The notes under the pieces were generated by a model. The model was not told the origin of the DNA. It searched no databases and saw only the letters and a program-made list of their open reading frames with translations. From Kingdonia uniflora (Eukaryota > Streptophyta > Magnoliopsida > Ranunculales > Circaeasteraceae), in contig JACGCM010000655.1 of assembly GCA_014058105.1 (NCBI GenBank), positions 2,192,501 to 2,256,500 of the forward strand: a stretch of DNA of 64,000 nucleotides, written 5' to 3'. Position 1 is the first letter of the stretch. Every line of letters starts with the position of its first letter. The translations under genes and the position numbers were made by a program. Shown one piece after another: positions 26,186 to 39,338 of this stretch.

Positions 26186-28572
26186 TAAAAAAGAGTCAGA
26201 GGCTTCAAAGGGGGAAAGACAAGGATCCTATTTTAAAAAGACATCTAGGCCTAAAAAAACCGAAGCTCAGATCCAGTCTCTAATCTACTAGCTACCAGTA
26301 GACTTATCCATTGCGATGTCAATATCAGCTCTTTTCCTTCTTTGAGATGGCCGTCGTATTTAAAAACAGACACTTTGCTCTCGCCAACACATTGGCAGAT
26401 ATCCACTATTATACACTTCCCGAGGCGGAAAAGACCTCGGGTTCACCGTAATGTCTATTTCGTACGAGGATCCTTCCTTTTTAAAGGGTCATGTAGGCGC
26501 ATCTCTATCTCTTGGGTGAACCAAACGTACCTGTATAGCGACAAAAAAAACCCTACTTAGTTCTAGTTGGCACCTATAGCCCGGGGGAAAGGAAAGGTGG
26601 GAAAAAAGCATACCCTTTTGCATGGTTGAGGTTGGCAAGGATCCTAGAGACGAGTAGATCCTGGGTATAGACGAGTGGCTGTGAGAAGCATGACTTTCAC
26701 AAGAAATTTCGCTAAGGTCAGGGTCGAGGTGGTTGGAGTCGTGATAGAAGAAACCAGACTACTGCCATAGGAGCTTATTGATAGTGAGCAGTAGCCAAAG
26801 ATCAAATGCTGGCTTTTTTTAACAGAAAGCATGTCGGACGTCTACTTCTTAGGGCGCCTAGATCCTTTTAAAGCTAGCTCTTTTCGTACGCAAGTTTAAT
26901 GACTCTTTAATCCTTCTTCTGCTTTTCCGTAATGTATATTTCAGTCTTTATTTTTAAGCGCCCTTTTCATGTCGTACTCTCCGTGCCTAGTAAAGGGTGT
27001 CAGCTAGAGATTGAGTCTTTTTTCCTTGTCGAAGTCTGACTAGTTAGGGTTCCCGAGAAAAAAGACTCAGACCACCGACTTGTGTTAGTCTTCAAATTGG
27101 TCTCTATTTTGGTAAACGCTTTTTCGAAAACACACTCCCGAAGTAGTTTGGAAGCAAAATAAGGTTCTTTGAGCGTACGCAAGTTTCAAAAAAAAGCCCG
27201 AAGAGCTAGTAGTTTAGAAAGCTGCCAGGAAAAAAAAACACAACGCATTGATGATTTTGCAGAGGAAAAGCAAGGCTTCGAATAGCAACAACTGGAGGCG
27301 CCTCTAAACTACGTCTACACTATTGACTAGGTCAAAAGCACAGAAGAGTGGATTAGAAGCGAGCACTAGAAAGCAGCGCTTGAATGGGAAACGTTGGCCG
27401 GAATCTTTCGTTCTGTTGGAGAGGAGCAGCTCTTGCCTAAACAGAGAGTTTCTTAGAAGAGTAGATTAGAAGAAAAAAAACCCTACGCCTTAGATAAGGG
27501 GAGAACCCACCTAAGCGTCCTCCTCTTAGCGATCACCCGACCGAACGCGTTGGCATGTGTTCTTAACTCACTCACACCAGCATAGACTCGATGTAGTCGA
27601 ATGATTGGCCTATGAAGACTGGGGGTTAGGGTCTAGTGGTTTGAAAGTCGTCCTAGGCTAGGTTTGTCTATACTATAGTTATAGTCGCGTAGTTTAGGAT
27701 CCTTGTGCGTAGTTTGTAGTTTAGAGCTCACGCTTAGATTCAAACTCGAGTGATAGTTTTTTTTTACGTAGTTTAGGATCCTATTTTCCATCATCCACTA
27801 TTCTCTTTCTCTAATAGAAGCCCCTTATTTAACGTACGCAAGTCCTATTTTCCATCATCAAAAAACAGCACACTCTTTTCTTTAATACTTGAAACTTACG
27901 TACTGCTACCGTACGCAAGTTTGAGCGTACGCAAGTTTCAAAAAAAAATATACATTACGCTCAAACACTCTACCTCTAATTGGTTCCACCGCTAAACTAC
28001 TCCGCTGTTCTTTCTTTCTTACTCTTTTCTACAATGCTTATTAAGGCTACCTTCACTCGAAATCTTTCTTTGGCCTATGTGCCTCATAGCATAGACATAC
28101 GGCGGTGAATGCGTTGAAAGAGGGGCGACGTAGCGCCTAGCCTGACTCTATAAAGGCCTATTAGACCTAACTCTTTTAAATAGCTATAGCGAACAAGTAG
28201 GATGACCCAGAGTAGCATCCATTGAGAACAAGTAAGATGACCCAGAGCAGCATCCATTCCATTCGGTTGATTGTCTCGTCTAGCTGGTCGGTTGATTGTC
28301 GTCTAGCTGGTCTTATTGGTCTAGCTCGGATAAAAACTGGTCTCTCTCTCCGTTATGCCATCGTCTTGAACCTGGTTAATGCGCGGATCGTAGGGGTGGG
28401 TGGGGCCTCTCTTATGCGTTGCAGCTCTTCTTACCATAAGCACCCTTAAAAAAACTCTGCCTTCTTCTGTCATCCACGAGTTTTTCCTGAAAAAAGATAC
28501 TTGTAAACTCCGGCTTCCAAACTACCTAACTCAATCTAGCTCTAAAAAAAAACGCTCACTTCCTAAACTACG

Positions 28573-28830
28573 CAATCTTCAGACTCACTTCTTTTCCTTC
28601 TTCCTTCAGACTCGCCTACTAGCAACCTTCCTCACTTCTTTTCCTTCTTCCTTCGGAACTCACCTACTATGCAACCTTCAGACTCGCCTACTATGCACAA
28701 CCTTCAGACTCACTTCTTTTCCTTCTTCCTTCGGAACTCACTGCAACCTTCGGAACTCACTTCCTAAACTACGCAATCTTCAGACTCGCCCCTAAACTAC
28801 AACTACCTATGCAACCTTCAGACTCACCTG
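28573..28830 (+). repeat. Pyrimidine-rich imperfect tandem repeats
   Basis: Strings of the type CAACCTTC(A/G)GACTCAC and TTCTTTTCCTTCTTCCTTC recur with variable spacing. Some copies are separated by CTAAACTAC units. The plus-strand open frame across this block is low complexity. Confidence 0.8.
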
Positions 28831-30900
28831 CTATCTACTACTGGTCATCATGCTCATAGGCTTTCTGAAAAAAGGAAAACGTAGTTGTAGTTAAGGACAC
28901 TTCTTTTCCTTATTCCTGCTTCCTGGTCGGTCTTACTACTACCTGCGCATTCAGGCTCGCTTGAACCAACTTGCGTACGCAGAGACTACTAGCGAAGCAA
29001 CAAGCAGAGACTACGACATCGCTTTTGTCTCTAGTGCCTGTCCATCTGAATGCTGAATGCTACAGGCCTTCCCCTATTTCTCATTCCTTAATCTCTTCTG
29101 CATGGGACCCTCAGGTACGCTATTCTTCTTTTCCCTAATGGCGCCAGTCTAGCTTGGACTTGCGTACGAAGAAGCTAGAGCTCTACCAGGATCTCTCTAT
29201 GAAAGCGTAACGGAACGGAAGTCAGGATAAGCAGAAGTTCTTCCATCCGAAGTCAAGGTGTAGCCCGATGAAAGGAAAGAACTAGAAAGTCTTAGCGGAA
29301 AAGAAGAGGCATAAAAAAAAGGGCCAAAAAAAGCATACGCTTCTCTATATGAAAAGGTTTGGTTGGTTAACTTGCGTACGCGGATCCCTCCACTTGGCTT
29401 TGACGCTTCTAACCACTTGTTGCTTACACTTCTTCTTGAGTCATATCATACTAGATCTAGTAGTTTTAAAAACTACTTGCGTACGCTGACCTAAGCGCAG
29501 TTTTAAAAGGGCCACTTGTCCTTCTTTCTCTACGAGACTTGCGTACGGTGAAGGATCATCGCATTGGTCCAGGCTTCAAGTAGTTGGAGGTGCATCTGAC
29601 CCTTTTCGTACGCAAGTTTAGACAAATCCTTTTAAAGCTTGCGCAAGCCTCTTCCTCTTTTTTAACTCCGCTACAACACACTCCTTTTAAAGCCTCTTTT
29701 TATCTATAGACAAATCCTTTTAAAGCCCTGATCTCTACTTCTCCTCTCCGGTCGGACACCACTCCGAGGACGGTGTTATTCATCTCTTCGGCTGTAGTTT
29801 GGGAGGATCCTTGCTGTGTGTTTTTTTTATAGGATCTTCCTTTTTCAGTAGTTTAGACTGCACATGGTGTGTTTTTTTTTACAAGGTTCATTGCATCAGT
29901 TGGTTCAGTAAGTAAGGATCATAGGCAAACAATTGGCAGTGCGTCAAAATGTAAACAGAAACTTTCTCTTCTTGCTGGTCCTCAAGGGAAAGGCGGGTGG
30001 GTGGCTTTTGGCGTATCGCTAACGTAGCTGACCTTGACATCCCGCATTCTTTTTCGAGCAGCGCATTGAGCTATAGCTATGTTGCGTCATCGCTAAGGGT
30101 TATGCGCTATTTGATGATTCTACAGACATTTTTGGTGGCGGTAATCCTCACTGACAGAAAGACGTCTACGACCTATCTCTGACGCATTGACATCTCGATA
30201 TGGCTGACCGGTCCTCTAAAAAAACGTACGTGGTTGAAGCATCTGAGCCATAGTGGTGTGTTGGTGGCCCTTACTTTCTTTGCACGAGCCTATTCTTCTT
30301 CTTATCCTTATTGACCGTAAGCTATTTCTGTGTTTTGGGCGCATCCTCCTAAACCACTCCAAGGAAGAGGCTCGCAGCTCTCATCTAGTCTAAAGTCTAA
30401 AGAAGAGCGCATTCTTTGCACGAGCCTATTCTTCTTCCTGATCTCAGCGTACGCAAGTTGACCGTAGGCGATTTCTTGGGCGCTATCCTCCGCCAGCCTT
30501 TGGAAGAGGCTCGTAGCTCTCATCTAGTCTAAAGAAAAGAGCGCATCAGAAAGGGGTTCACCATACGCAAGTCGCGTGGGCCGGGCCTGGAAATGACGTC
30601 AATAGCGTAGTTTGGAGGCTGAAATTCCACCTCTAAACTGTTTGTTGCGAGTATCCTATTCCAGCTTTGAGTCGTAGAATTGGACTTAGCGCTGACTGAT
30701 TCTATAGCGGCGTTCTACTCTTAGCGATTCAATGACTTCCGTGGCTATAGGTCCGCGTACGCAAGTTCCGCCAAAAAAAAGCTTTTCTTTAGACAAAGGC
30801 TCAGCAGTGCTCCCAAACTACGGTCGGAACCAAACTACCAAGACTGCTCTTTAGACAAACTACCTCTTCGCTCGACTGAAGCACTCCACCACGACTTGGC

Positions 30901-31325
30901 TAGGCCTTATCCTTAATCTTGCATTAAGATAAGCTAGGCCTTATAGTATAGCCTAGGTTCTTGCGTTTTGTCTAGGCCTTATAGTATATCTTGCGTTATT
31001 TGTCTAAAGAATAGCCTAGGTTCCTGCGTTATTTGTCTAAAGAATAGCCATCGTTCTTGCGTTATTTGTCTAAAGAATAGTATAGCCGTCGTTCTCGCGT
31101 TTTGTCTAGGCCGTCGTTCTTGCGTTATATAGTATAGCCTAGGTTCTTGCGTTTTGTCTAGTATAGCCGTTGTTCTTGCGTTTTGTCTAGTATAGCCGTT
31201 GTTCTTGCGTTTTGTCTAGTATAGCCGTTGTTCTTGCGTTTTGTCTAGTATAGCCGTTGTTCTTGCGTTAACGGCCGTTGTTCTTGCGTTTTGTCTAGGG
31301 CCTAGGTTCTTGCGTTAGCGGCCTT
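30901..31325 (+). repeat. Tandem array of 29-bp and shorter variant units
   Basis: The cleanest part (about 31145-31270) repeats a 29-bp unit made of GTTCTTGCGTTTTGTCTAG followed by TATAGCCGTT. To the left the array holds diverged variants with CCTAGG or TTATTTGTCTAAAGAATAG in place of parts of the unit. There are no unique spacers between constant repeats, so it is not a CRISPR array. It looks like slippage or unequal recombination. Confidence 0.93.
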
Positions 31326-33875
31326 CTAAACTACTTTTTTTAGAGATCGCTCCGGGTGCTTCCACCCGGGCTTACGTTCTTCATCTATGTCATGGCTCTT
31401 TTTTTTCTCGTCCATCTTCCTTTCTTGACTTGTCGCTTGGACTTGCAACTGAGATTGGACTTAGCACTAGCTTCAACGTACGCAAGTTCAACACACTCCT
31501 TTTTAAAGCAACTACGCACTAGCTTCAACGTACGCAAGTTCCTCCAAACTACTTTAAAGCAACTACTCATTCACTGAGGTGGGAGTCGCCTCTAAACTAC
31601 GAGTTGGACCAGTAGATGCGACACTTGCTACGCTACCGTAGACCTTTTGTCCTACTTAGCTCAGGCGCTTCTCAAATCTATCTGACTCCTACTCCTTAGG
31701 TTCGACTTTGGTACTTATTCGTATCTTGCTTAGCAGCTTATAGGCCTACTTGACTCGACTACTATAGCGCTTAGCTAAGCCACTCTCGCATTACCGACCC
31801 CGACTCTAGTAAGTGGTTCTTCTCAACGAACCATATGCACAGAAGATGGCTCCTGTCTTGACATGGCTCCTGTCTTGACATGTCTCCCTAACTACGGGTG
31901 GTCTATGCAATAAAGACAAGACCTGTGCGTCTCGTCTGGCTTTCTTGCATAACGGAGTCAACTATGGCTCTTTTTTCCAGCAGCTTTTTTAAGGGCGACT
32001 TCCAAACTACTGTTACGACTTCTAAGCTCCTCCGCTTATCACCTTCTTGCATCGCTAGGATCCTAAACTACGACTTCTTGCATCGCTAGGATCCTAAACT
32101 ACGACTTCTATCGACCAAGGCTGACTTTCCTCTGGACCTTGTAGTTCGTGTGTCAATGGAAATCTCTACGATAGGCAGTCAGTCATGGATGTCGTTCGAC
32201 CTGCCGGGTGCTAAGCCAAGGATCCTAGCGTTAGCGCGACTTCTGAGTCATTCTTGCTACTTGCTCTCTAACTACACTACTAGCCAGCAGACTCTACTCT
32301 TCCTAGCCTTATAGTCCACTCTCTGATCCCCGGCATCGGGCTTTTGCTTATCCACTTCTCGCTTCTCTCTTGGCTTTAAGTAGCTCCGGTTCCCTAAACT
32401 ACGAGGTGGTGTGTACGCAACCTTCACTGACTTGCGTACGCGAATCCCATTCCTAACTACTACAGCAGTGTCAGGATTGGAACTCCAGGGCTTTCTCTTT
32501 TAAAAGGGTTACCGGAAACTATAGAAGAGATGCAGTCTATCCATATCGCTCATGTCTCTGGCTTCGCGCTTTGAGCCAATGATCTGCGTACGCAAGTTCC
32601 ACGTACCTGTCTGAGTAGTGGGTCTGCCCGAAAAAAAAACGCGCCTGGTAGGCCATTTTCTCTTCCTTCTTTTGGGATATCATCCGCATCTCACTCACTA
32701 GGGTCAACGCGTCTTCTTGCTGCTCCTGAACACACTGCTGACATCAGTCTTAAGATCCGCTTTCTTTTATCGCTATCCTTTCTCTCCGGTCTGGCAGCGG
32801 TCAACCAACCTGAGTAGACCAAACCTTCTAGGCCTAGATCCAAGAGAGGCTGAAACTTGCGTACGGGGAGTTGTAGCTTTAGCAACTACTAGAGATCGTA
32901 GTCAGACCTGTACTCGCCAAGACCAGATCGAAGAGGGTTAGAACGTAGAAGGGCTCGTGCACGAGTTCATGGAAAGGCTGTCAAGGGGTGTGTTGTCGAC
33001 GACTTATGGCTAGGGTCGACTACTACTACTATAGTGAATGGCGTACTAAGTAAGGGGAGCAAGCTGCAAAGTTTAGCACTTGCGTACGCAGATCCTAGTG
33101 AAAAAGAAAGGATCAGAACTCATGGCCAAGATATGAAGCATCAAAGCATAGATGAGATGGCTATTCTACCACCACAGGCAGCGAAATGAGCTCATAGCGA
33201 GACTTGCGTACGCTGATCAGTCCTATGGCAAGGAGTCGCCGAGTCCAGATTAAAGTTATTTTTGGCACAGCCGGAGGGCTTTAGTAGTTTAGGACTTGCG
33301 TACGTTTAAAAGGGTTACAGTGGAAAATAAGGCGAGTTACTTGCGTACGGAGATTAGAATCAATTTATGACCCTGAGTTAGCTTTCTAAACTACTAAAGG
33401 AGGAATAGCTATAGCAAGGATCCTAGCAAGAGTTAGGCTCCTAAACTACAAGAAGAGGTGGTATTTAAAAACAAGAATAGGTTCTGAAAGACCAGAGCGT
33501 CACTTGCGTACGTCAAAAGCAACAAAAAAGGGCACCGGAGTAAGTAGGTAGCTTTAGAGAGCTATTTTTGAACTTATTCTACTATTTAATATTTCATTCC
33601 TACAGTGGAAAAGATGATGGAAAATGTAGTTTGGACACCCTACTTAAAATAGATGACGAAGCCTTTAGACTTGCGTACGGCTTTAAGTAGTTTGTAGTTT
33701 GGAGTCAGTAGTTTAGCGCAAGAATAGGTTCAATGTGGAAATATACATTACAAGGAAAAGAGCTATTTTTTACAGTGGAGTAGATTAGAAGCGCGAGTTA
33801 GTAGTTGTGGATAAAAAGGTACAAAGGAGTACTTTGGAAGCACTAAGGAAAAGAGCCGCAAGTAGTTTAGGATGA

Positions 33876-33899
33876 TGGAAAATAGGATCCTATTTTCCA
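33876..33899. repeat. 24-bp perfect palindrome with a different arm on GGATCC
   Basis: The sequence is TGGAAAATA + GGATCC + TATTTTCCA, identical to its reverse complement. It shares the GGATCC core with the GTAGTTTA palindromes but has other arms. A 9-bp unit follows directly at C33900, and a CTAAACTAC arm with another GGATCC lies shortly after. Confidence 0.93.
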
Positions 33900-35069
33900 C
33901 GTACGCAAGTGTGGTAGGATCCTAAACTACGAGCTAGCTCTAATAGTAGGCTAGTTTTTTCATCGTACGCAAGTCTCAGAAGAAGCCACTGCGGGTTCAG
34001 GTTTTCAAAAGACAAAGGTAGCCGTACGCAAGTTTCAAGTATTAAAGAGTATTAAAGAGTAGTTTAGAGGTGTGATTCAGAAGAGGCAACTCCTACAGGT
34101 TCAGGTTTTCAAAGGGATTAAAGAGCATTAAAGAGCATTAGTAGTTTAGAGCGTACGCAAGTTTTCAAAAAAAGCCTTAGTAGTTTAGAGCATTAGTAGT
34201 TTAGAGCTTGCGCAAGCATTAAAGAGTAGTTTAGAGGTGGACACCGGAGGTTGCTAAAGCTATCAGAAGAAGCAACCCCCTTTGTCTTTTGAAAACAGGT
34301 TTGTGACCTCGATCTCGTGTCGGCCAATGAATGGATCTAGAGCAATGTCCATGATGTAGTGGTAATGTCTATACCAACCAACCCGGGTTCGCCTTTTTCT
34401 TTCTCCGCTCCTTTTTTTTAGGGCCTACACACCATTCATTATCGAACCTGTTTGGCTTTCTAAAAGTTGAACGCAATAGCATTGAACGAGCTTCATTCCG
34501 CGCTGGTCCATCCCCATCGCTATAGTGGTCATTGGGTGGTTTAGCTGCTCTTCCTGTCCTGTTTTTTTTTTAGGACGAACGAGAAGTTTATGCGCGTCTA
34601 CGGCAATGAAAAAGCAACCCCGCCGATCTTAGAGAATCCTTTATAATGGTGCTCCATCAGGCTTCAAAAGGTTCGATTCCGCGTCTTTTTTTTACCTTAG
34701 CGCTTTCGTGAAGGAAACTCTTTGCGTTCGCCATCACTCACTATAGGGAATGTGCTCACTCAGCTATACCTTAAGGCCGTAACCCACCCCAGCGTTCATT
34801 CTTATTCTCACCGCACGCAAGTCGGCTACTCATCGCACCATAGATACAGAAGGGTGAGCGTCAGCAACGACAGATGAGCGCCTTCCTAGTCTTAGTCTTA
34901 ATTGCTTGTCACGTCTAAGACCTTGCATAGGTTACTTTCTTAGCAACAACTCCTGTCATTACTATACGCGATACGCATTAGACGCAGCCCGACATCCGCT
35001 AACATGCGATACGCGTTAGACGCCAGTCAAAAGAGTCCGACATACGCTAACGCTCGCCCTACCATACTA

Positions 35070-35190
35070 TAGCTATAGGCCTGTGGTATCCTATGGTCGT
35101 TGATGAAAGCTATAGGCCTGTGGTATCCTAAACTACTGGTCGTTGATGAAAGCTATAGGCCTGTGGTATCCTACTGGTCGTTGATGAAAA
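35070..35190 (+). repeat. Three tandem copies differing by the TAAACTAC unit
   Basis: The unit is AGCTATAGGCCTGTGGTATC plus a tail ending GGTCGTTGATGAAA. Between GTATCC and TGGTCG the three copies have TA, TAAACTAC (35129-35136) and TAC. The rest is identical, so the unit is either a recent addition to one copy or has been partly lost from two. Confidence 0.88.
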
Positions 35191-36234
35191 GACCTTCCCC
35201 GCGACAGTTGTTGCTAGAGCTGTCTGATACGATCATAATAGCAAGTTCTTCGTTGCTCTTGCCTGTCCTATCAGTCAAAGATTCCCGTGCGTCTTGCTAG
35301 GATCCTTCGTATGCATGAGTCGTTAGCGCCGTATGCTGCTTTGATTCGATTCAGAGAGTTTTGCTCACCGTACGCAAGTCACCTATAGCTAGTTTAGTTT
35401 GTCTTTAATCTAAAGACAAGTGCATACGCTAGTTGGCTGGAGAGCCTTTGCCTTCTTACGAAGTGTGCTTCCCAAACTACAGTTTAGAGAATCCAAATTC
35501 CAAAGGGAGTGCACACGTCATCTGAACTCTCGTTACGTAGTTTGTAGTTTAGGGGGGCGTCTTTCTTAGTACGAGCTATCTCAAGCTATCTTTTTAAAAC
35601 GGCTATCTAGAGTCGAGCGAGTTCTTGCATTACCAAAGATAGCGCGCCCTGGCCTATGAGACTCTAGTAGAGTCTCAATCAATGTCTATAGCGTCAAAGC
35701 TATACATAGGCGCACCGTGCCTTGGTCTTCCGTGGCTTCTTTTTTCTTTCTGCGCTAGTGCTTTCTAAACTACGATAGGATCTATAGCTATCCACAGATT
35801 AAAGACAAACCAGTCGTTGAATCAAGGGCCAACAGATAATCCCTGGGAAGCAAAAAGAGTCGACCCCTAAAGTATCGGCCGTTCGTCCGCATTAAGACTA
35901 GGCTGTAGTTTAGAGGGGCGGTTTTTTTTAGGACTCAAAAGCATGCTGAATCGACACAAGGTAGCATGCTGAATCGACACAAGGTGGCCGAACGACAGTG
36001 TAGGCTAATGGCTGAGTTAGCGCCAAAGGGTTGGAGTTTAAAGTAGTTAGAGCTAGACGCTTATAGTGCGCCAGTAGGTTATCGGAGCCAAGGGCGGGTG
36101 TCGTGTATGAATCTTCGTCTTTTCATCGTACGCAAGTGAGCTATAGTAGCGAATCTCTCTATTTCTTTATAGAAAGCGACGGAGGCTCAGAGAAGAACGC
36201 CCTCGTCGGTCGATCAGTGAGCGAGCAGTCAATG

Positions 36235-36310
36235 CGAGGTGTAGCGCAGTCTGGTCTAGCGCATCCGCTTTGGAAGCGGAGGGCCGCAGGTTCAAATCCT
36301 GCCACCTTGA
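36235..36310 (+). tRNA. trnP-UGG: tRNA-Pro (UGG), mitochondrial type
   Basis: It folds as a standard cloverleaf. The acceptor stem is CGAGGTG with CACCTTG (one G-T pair), discriminator A. The anticodon stem is TCCGC/GCGGA around the loop TTTGGAA, anticodon TGG at 36271-36273. The T-arm is GCAGG/CCTGC with loop TTCAAAT. The 5' half (CGAGGTGTAGCGCAGTCTGG) matches the native mitochondrial tRNA-Pro of plants rather than the plastid form. Base 37 is A where tRNA-Pro normally has G. No repeat unit interrupts it. The CCA end is not encoded. Confidence 0.93.
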
Positions 36311-37601
36311 TGTGTAGGTGCCATTGCAATGACTTGCGTACGATGAAAGCAATGCGATGAAAAGAAAAATTGACCGGAAGCGTATAGGTGCGCATCAGAG
36401 AAAGATCGCAATCTCAGCAGAACTCGGCAAACGACTTCGGAAGAGTGACTCAGGCAAGACGAGATCAGAGCCTAGACGGAAGAGGAGAGTCATTGCGGTA
36501 GCAAGTAAACTAACTTGCGTACGGTGAAGGTGTTTTCCAAAGGCTTTATTTTTTAAGGGAGGTGTGGTGAGGTACAAAGGAAAAGGGGTGTTTTTTTTTT
36601 AGCGGCTATCTTATCTACCGTGCTAAGGATAAAGGCACGTTTGGAGTCCTCAACTATTATAGGCTATAGGCTTAGGCTATAGGCTGTTTTCTTTTTTTTC
36701 CCTGTCTAAACCTTTTGGCCAAAAAAAGGCCTAGAAGTGCATTCTAAACTACGCTAGTAGAAGTCGTGCTACAGAGCAATATACCGACCACGATAGAAGT
36801 AGTTAGAGCACCCAAGCTTAGCTCTTCTGGCATTCCATTCCTAAACTACAACTACCTTGCTTACGCACCTACATAGACAGAGAAGATAGATAGCTGCCTT
36901 TTTTTTTTTCATGAATAGAACACTCATGAAATATTGTGGAATTAGACTTTCCTCCTCTCCCTGATCTAAGCGAGGATCCTAGCTAGAAGTCTAGTCGATC
37001 TTAGTTGACCAATACCTGCAAGTCCTACTCTATAGGTGTCTATAATAGTTTGTAGTTTGGAGTAGTTTGTAGTTTGGAGTGCACTACTCCGGCCTCAACC
37101 AACTAGGAAGAAGTGTTCTTCACGTAGTTTAGAAGCGGTCCCGGTTTTTTTTGCTACGTAGTTTAGGCACCTCTTTTTGTAGAAGTGGTTTAGAAGCACA
37201 GAAGAAAACAGGCAGAACTTGCGTACGGAGACGGTAGAAAAGTTTAGAGATCGTCTCAGCAAGTAAGGGGCTAGGTAGGAAGAAGCTCAGTAAGTGGGGA
37301 TCTTTCTTCTTAAAAAGCCTATATAGGCGAGGACGACGCCTAAAAGACGGTGGAACCAATTAGAGTCTGGACTTGCGTACGTTAAAAAGAGCTCTAATAA
37401 AGAAAAGACCAAGAAGGCAGCTTTAGACGTGTGTTTTTTTTTGAAGCGTCAAAGAGGCTTAGCGGCCATGAAAGATGTAGAGGTGCAGGACCCGTGGAAG
37501 AACTTCTCCTTAGACATTAGACCTAACCTAAAGAGACGGTGGAAAAGAAAGGTTTAGAAGCATTCCTAAACTACGGTTTTTCGCTTGTAGTTTAGGAAGC
37601 G

Positions 37602-37808
37602 ATGTGCCAAATGTTTGGAGAGTCAATCTTTGCAGAGAAATGCGCCAGGACAGGAGTGGATGACTTACTTCAGAGTAAGAGGACCAGAGATGGATACTAT
37701 CTTGGCTCTATTGACAGGAGCTTGCTGTGCTTGCACTTCAGTCGCTGGTTGGGTGAAAAGTTGATTCCATCCATAGATAGTCTACGCATGAGAGGAGAGA
37801 GCACCTAG
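37602..37808 (+). CDS. Hypothetical 68-codon open frame
   Basis: The frame starts with ATG and reads a balanced sequence with GVDDLLQSKRTRDGYYLGS followed by LHFSRWLGEKLIPS, with no dispersed unit inside it. No family, signal peptide or membrane span is evident. The immediate left flank is a GTAGTTTAG unit. It could be a fragment of an eroded gene; expression cannot be judged from sequence. Confidence 0.25.
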   Translation: MCQMFGESIFAEKCARTGVDDLLQSKRTRDGYYLGSIDRSLLCLHFSRWLGEKLIPSIDSLRMRGEST

Positions 37809-39316
37809 CTAGCCCATGACTAGGAAGGTCAGTGGAGGAGTTTAGAGGACAGCTACGCTTGGGCTTTTCTTTAGGATCCTAAAAAAAGAGTAGTGGGTGG
37901 TGGAGTTATAGAACATCTAGCCATGGCATGGAGAGGGAGTGATCAGTCTATTCGTGTGCAGCTTGCTCGTCTATCATAGAGAGAAAAGAGGAAGGACATA
38001 GACGCATCCATAGACTAAAAATATACCCCCCTTAGTCTATTATCCTATGATCTAGAACATCTATCCTGGATAATCTATCCGTAGGGGTAATGTATATAGA
38101 AAAGCGTGCAAGCAGCTACTCAGTTAGCTATCGCGTAGTTTAGAACAAGAATGCATAGGTAGTTTGGAGACTCAGGCGCATAGCAGAGATGCTCGACTAC
38201 TCACTCAAGATGCAAAGACCAGAAACTACTGGCGCAAGATCTACTGGTGGCCTAAAAACTGGCGGAGAAGGAGTGAAGACTAAGTAGACCTCCGTAGGGG
38301 CTATACTCTCCGGAAAAACCTACGAGACCGTGGCGTAGTATAGAAGGTGAGCCTAGGTAGTAGAGAAGCCGAGGATCCTAAAAGTAGTTTAGAGAGCACG
38401 ATGAGACTGGTGGAAAGACACGGGTAGCCGAACTTGCGTACGGTGAAGGTAAGACGCTCCTTTTTTGTGGAACCCATGACCCCAGGTTTGAATGTAGAGG
38501 AGGTGATGACGTATTCGTGTATCAAGGTGGACAAAAAACAGGAAGGTGTCAGCAACACACTACGAGAAGTAGTTACAGCGAGGGGTAATGTCTATACTGC
38601 ATTGGAGAGAGCCAGTGAGTGAATAGGCAAAGGGCTCCACTATTTAAAAAGCAAGCTACCAGACTTGCGTACGTTTAAAAGAGTTAAAGAGGATTCTAGC
38701 TAGGATCCTTGCGTTGAAGAGAGCCAGTGAGTGAATAGGCGAAGGAAGATGATTCCTTCTAGCTAGGATCCTTGCGTTGGAAAGGAAGATGACTGACGCT
38801 AGGATCCTTGCGTTGGAAAGGAAGATGATTCCTTCTAGCTATTATGGATACGGATAAAACATGTGCTTTCCCCTACAGGTGGGTCTGCAAGAAGGAGAGA
38901 CCCCTTTGACTTTCGTGCCCTAACTCATTTTCTATAGACAAATCTTGCGCTACCTTCCTTTTTTATCCGTTCCGGAAACTTCCTAGCATACTTTTCGGAA
39001 TGGAGGCTTCTCGCCGGTCCAGAGAGGCCTAGGGAAAGACTCTACATGAAGGATCCTACCTATGATAGAATGGCTTAGAAGGATCCTAAACTACGCAACT
39101 CTTTTTAAAAACCACTTGTTTTTTTTGGCGAAGTGCAAGCTACGAAGTCAGCCACCAGGAGGAGGTGTGAATCTCCCACCTCCTAGCGCTTTTGCTGGTC
39201 CTCTAATTGGTTCCACCGTCTCCTACTTCAGTGGCTACTCTTTAGACAAATCCGGCGCAACTATTTACATTACATTCGCTATTTATTCGGCTACCTTCCC
39301 CTTCTATAGACATTAC

Positions 39317-39338
39317 GTAGTTTAGGATCCTAAACTAC
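39317..39338. repeat. 22-bp GGATCC-centred palindrome, second copy
   Basis: It is identical to the palindromes at 17810 and 63639. A TAGACATTAC unit abuts its left end and the 50-bp composite repeat (39337-39386) overlaps its right end by two bases, so three module types are joined without spacer. Confidence 0.95.

Larger units (their letters stand above)
12613..36234. other. Repeat-mosaic spacer with tandem arrays
   Basis: I find no gene that can be named in this stretch. It holds about 65 copies of ACTTGCGTACG, many CTAAACTAC and AGGATCCT units, GTAATGTCTATA units and the tandem arrays listed separately. Open frames of 60-130 codons occur (for example 14684-14980 and 28400-28795), but the ones I inspected overlap repeat units or are low-complexity translations of tandem repeats. 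Confidence 0.6.

Noticed and set aside
28400..28795. 131-codon plus-strand open frame
   Set aside because: It translates pyrimidine-rich imperfect repeats into Phe/Leu/Thr/Ser-rich low-complexity sequence.
30901..31325. Possible CRISPR array
   Set aside because: Units are contiguous with internal variation and no unique spacers of constant length; no cas genes; the sequence is plant mitochondrial.
36159..36395. Minus- and plus-strand open frames over 36.1-36.4 kb
   Set aside because: They overlap the tRNA-Pro gene and are shadows of it.
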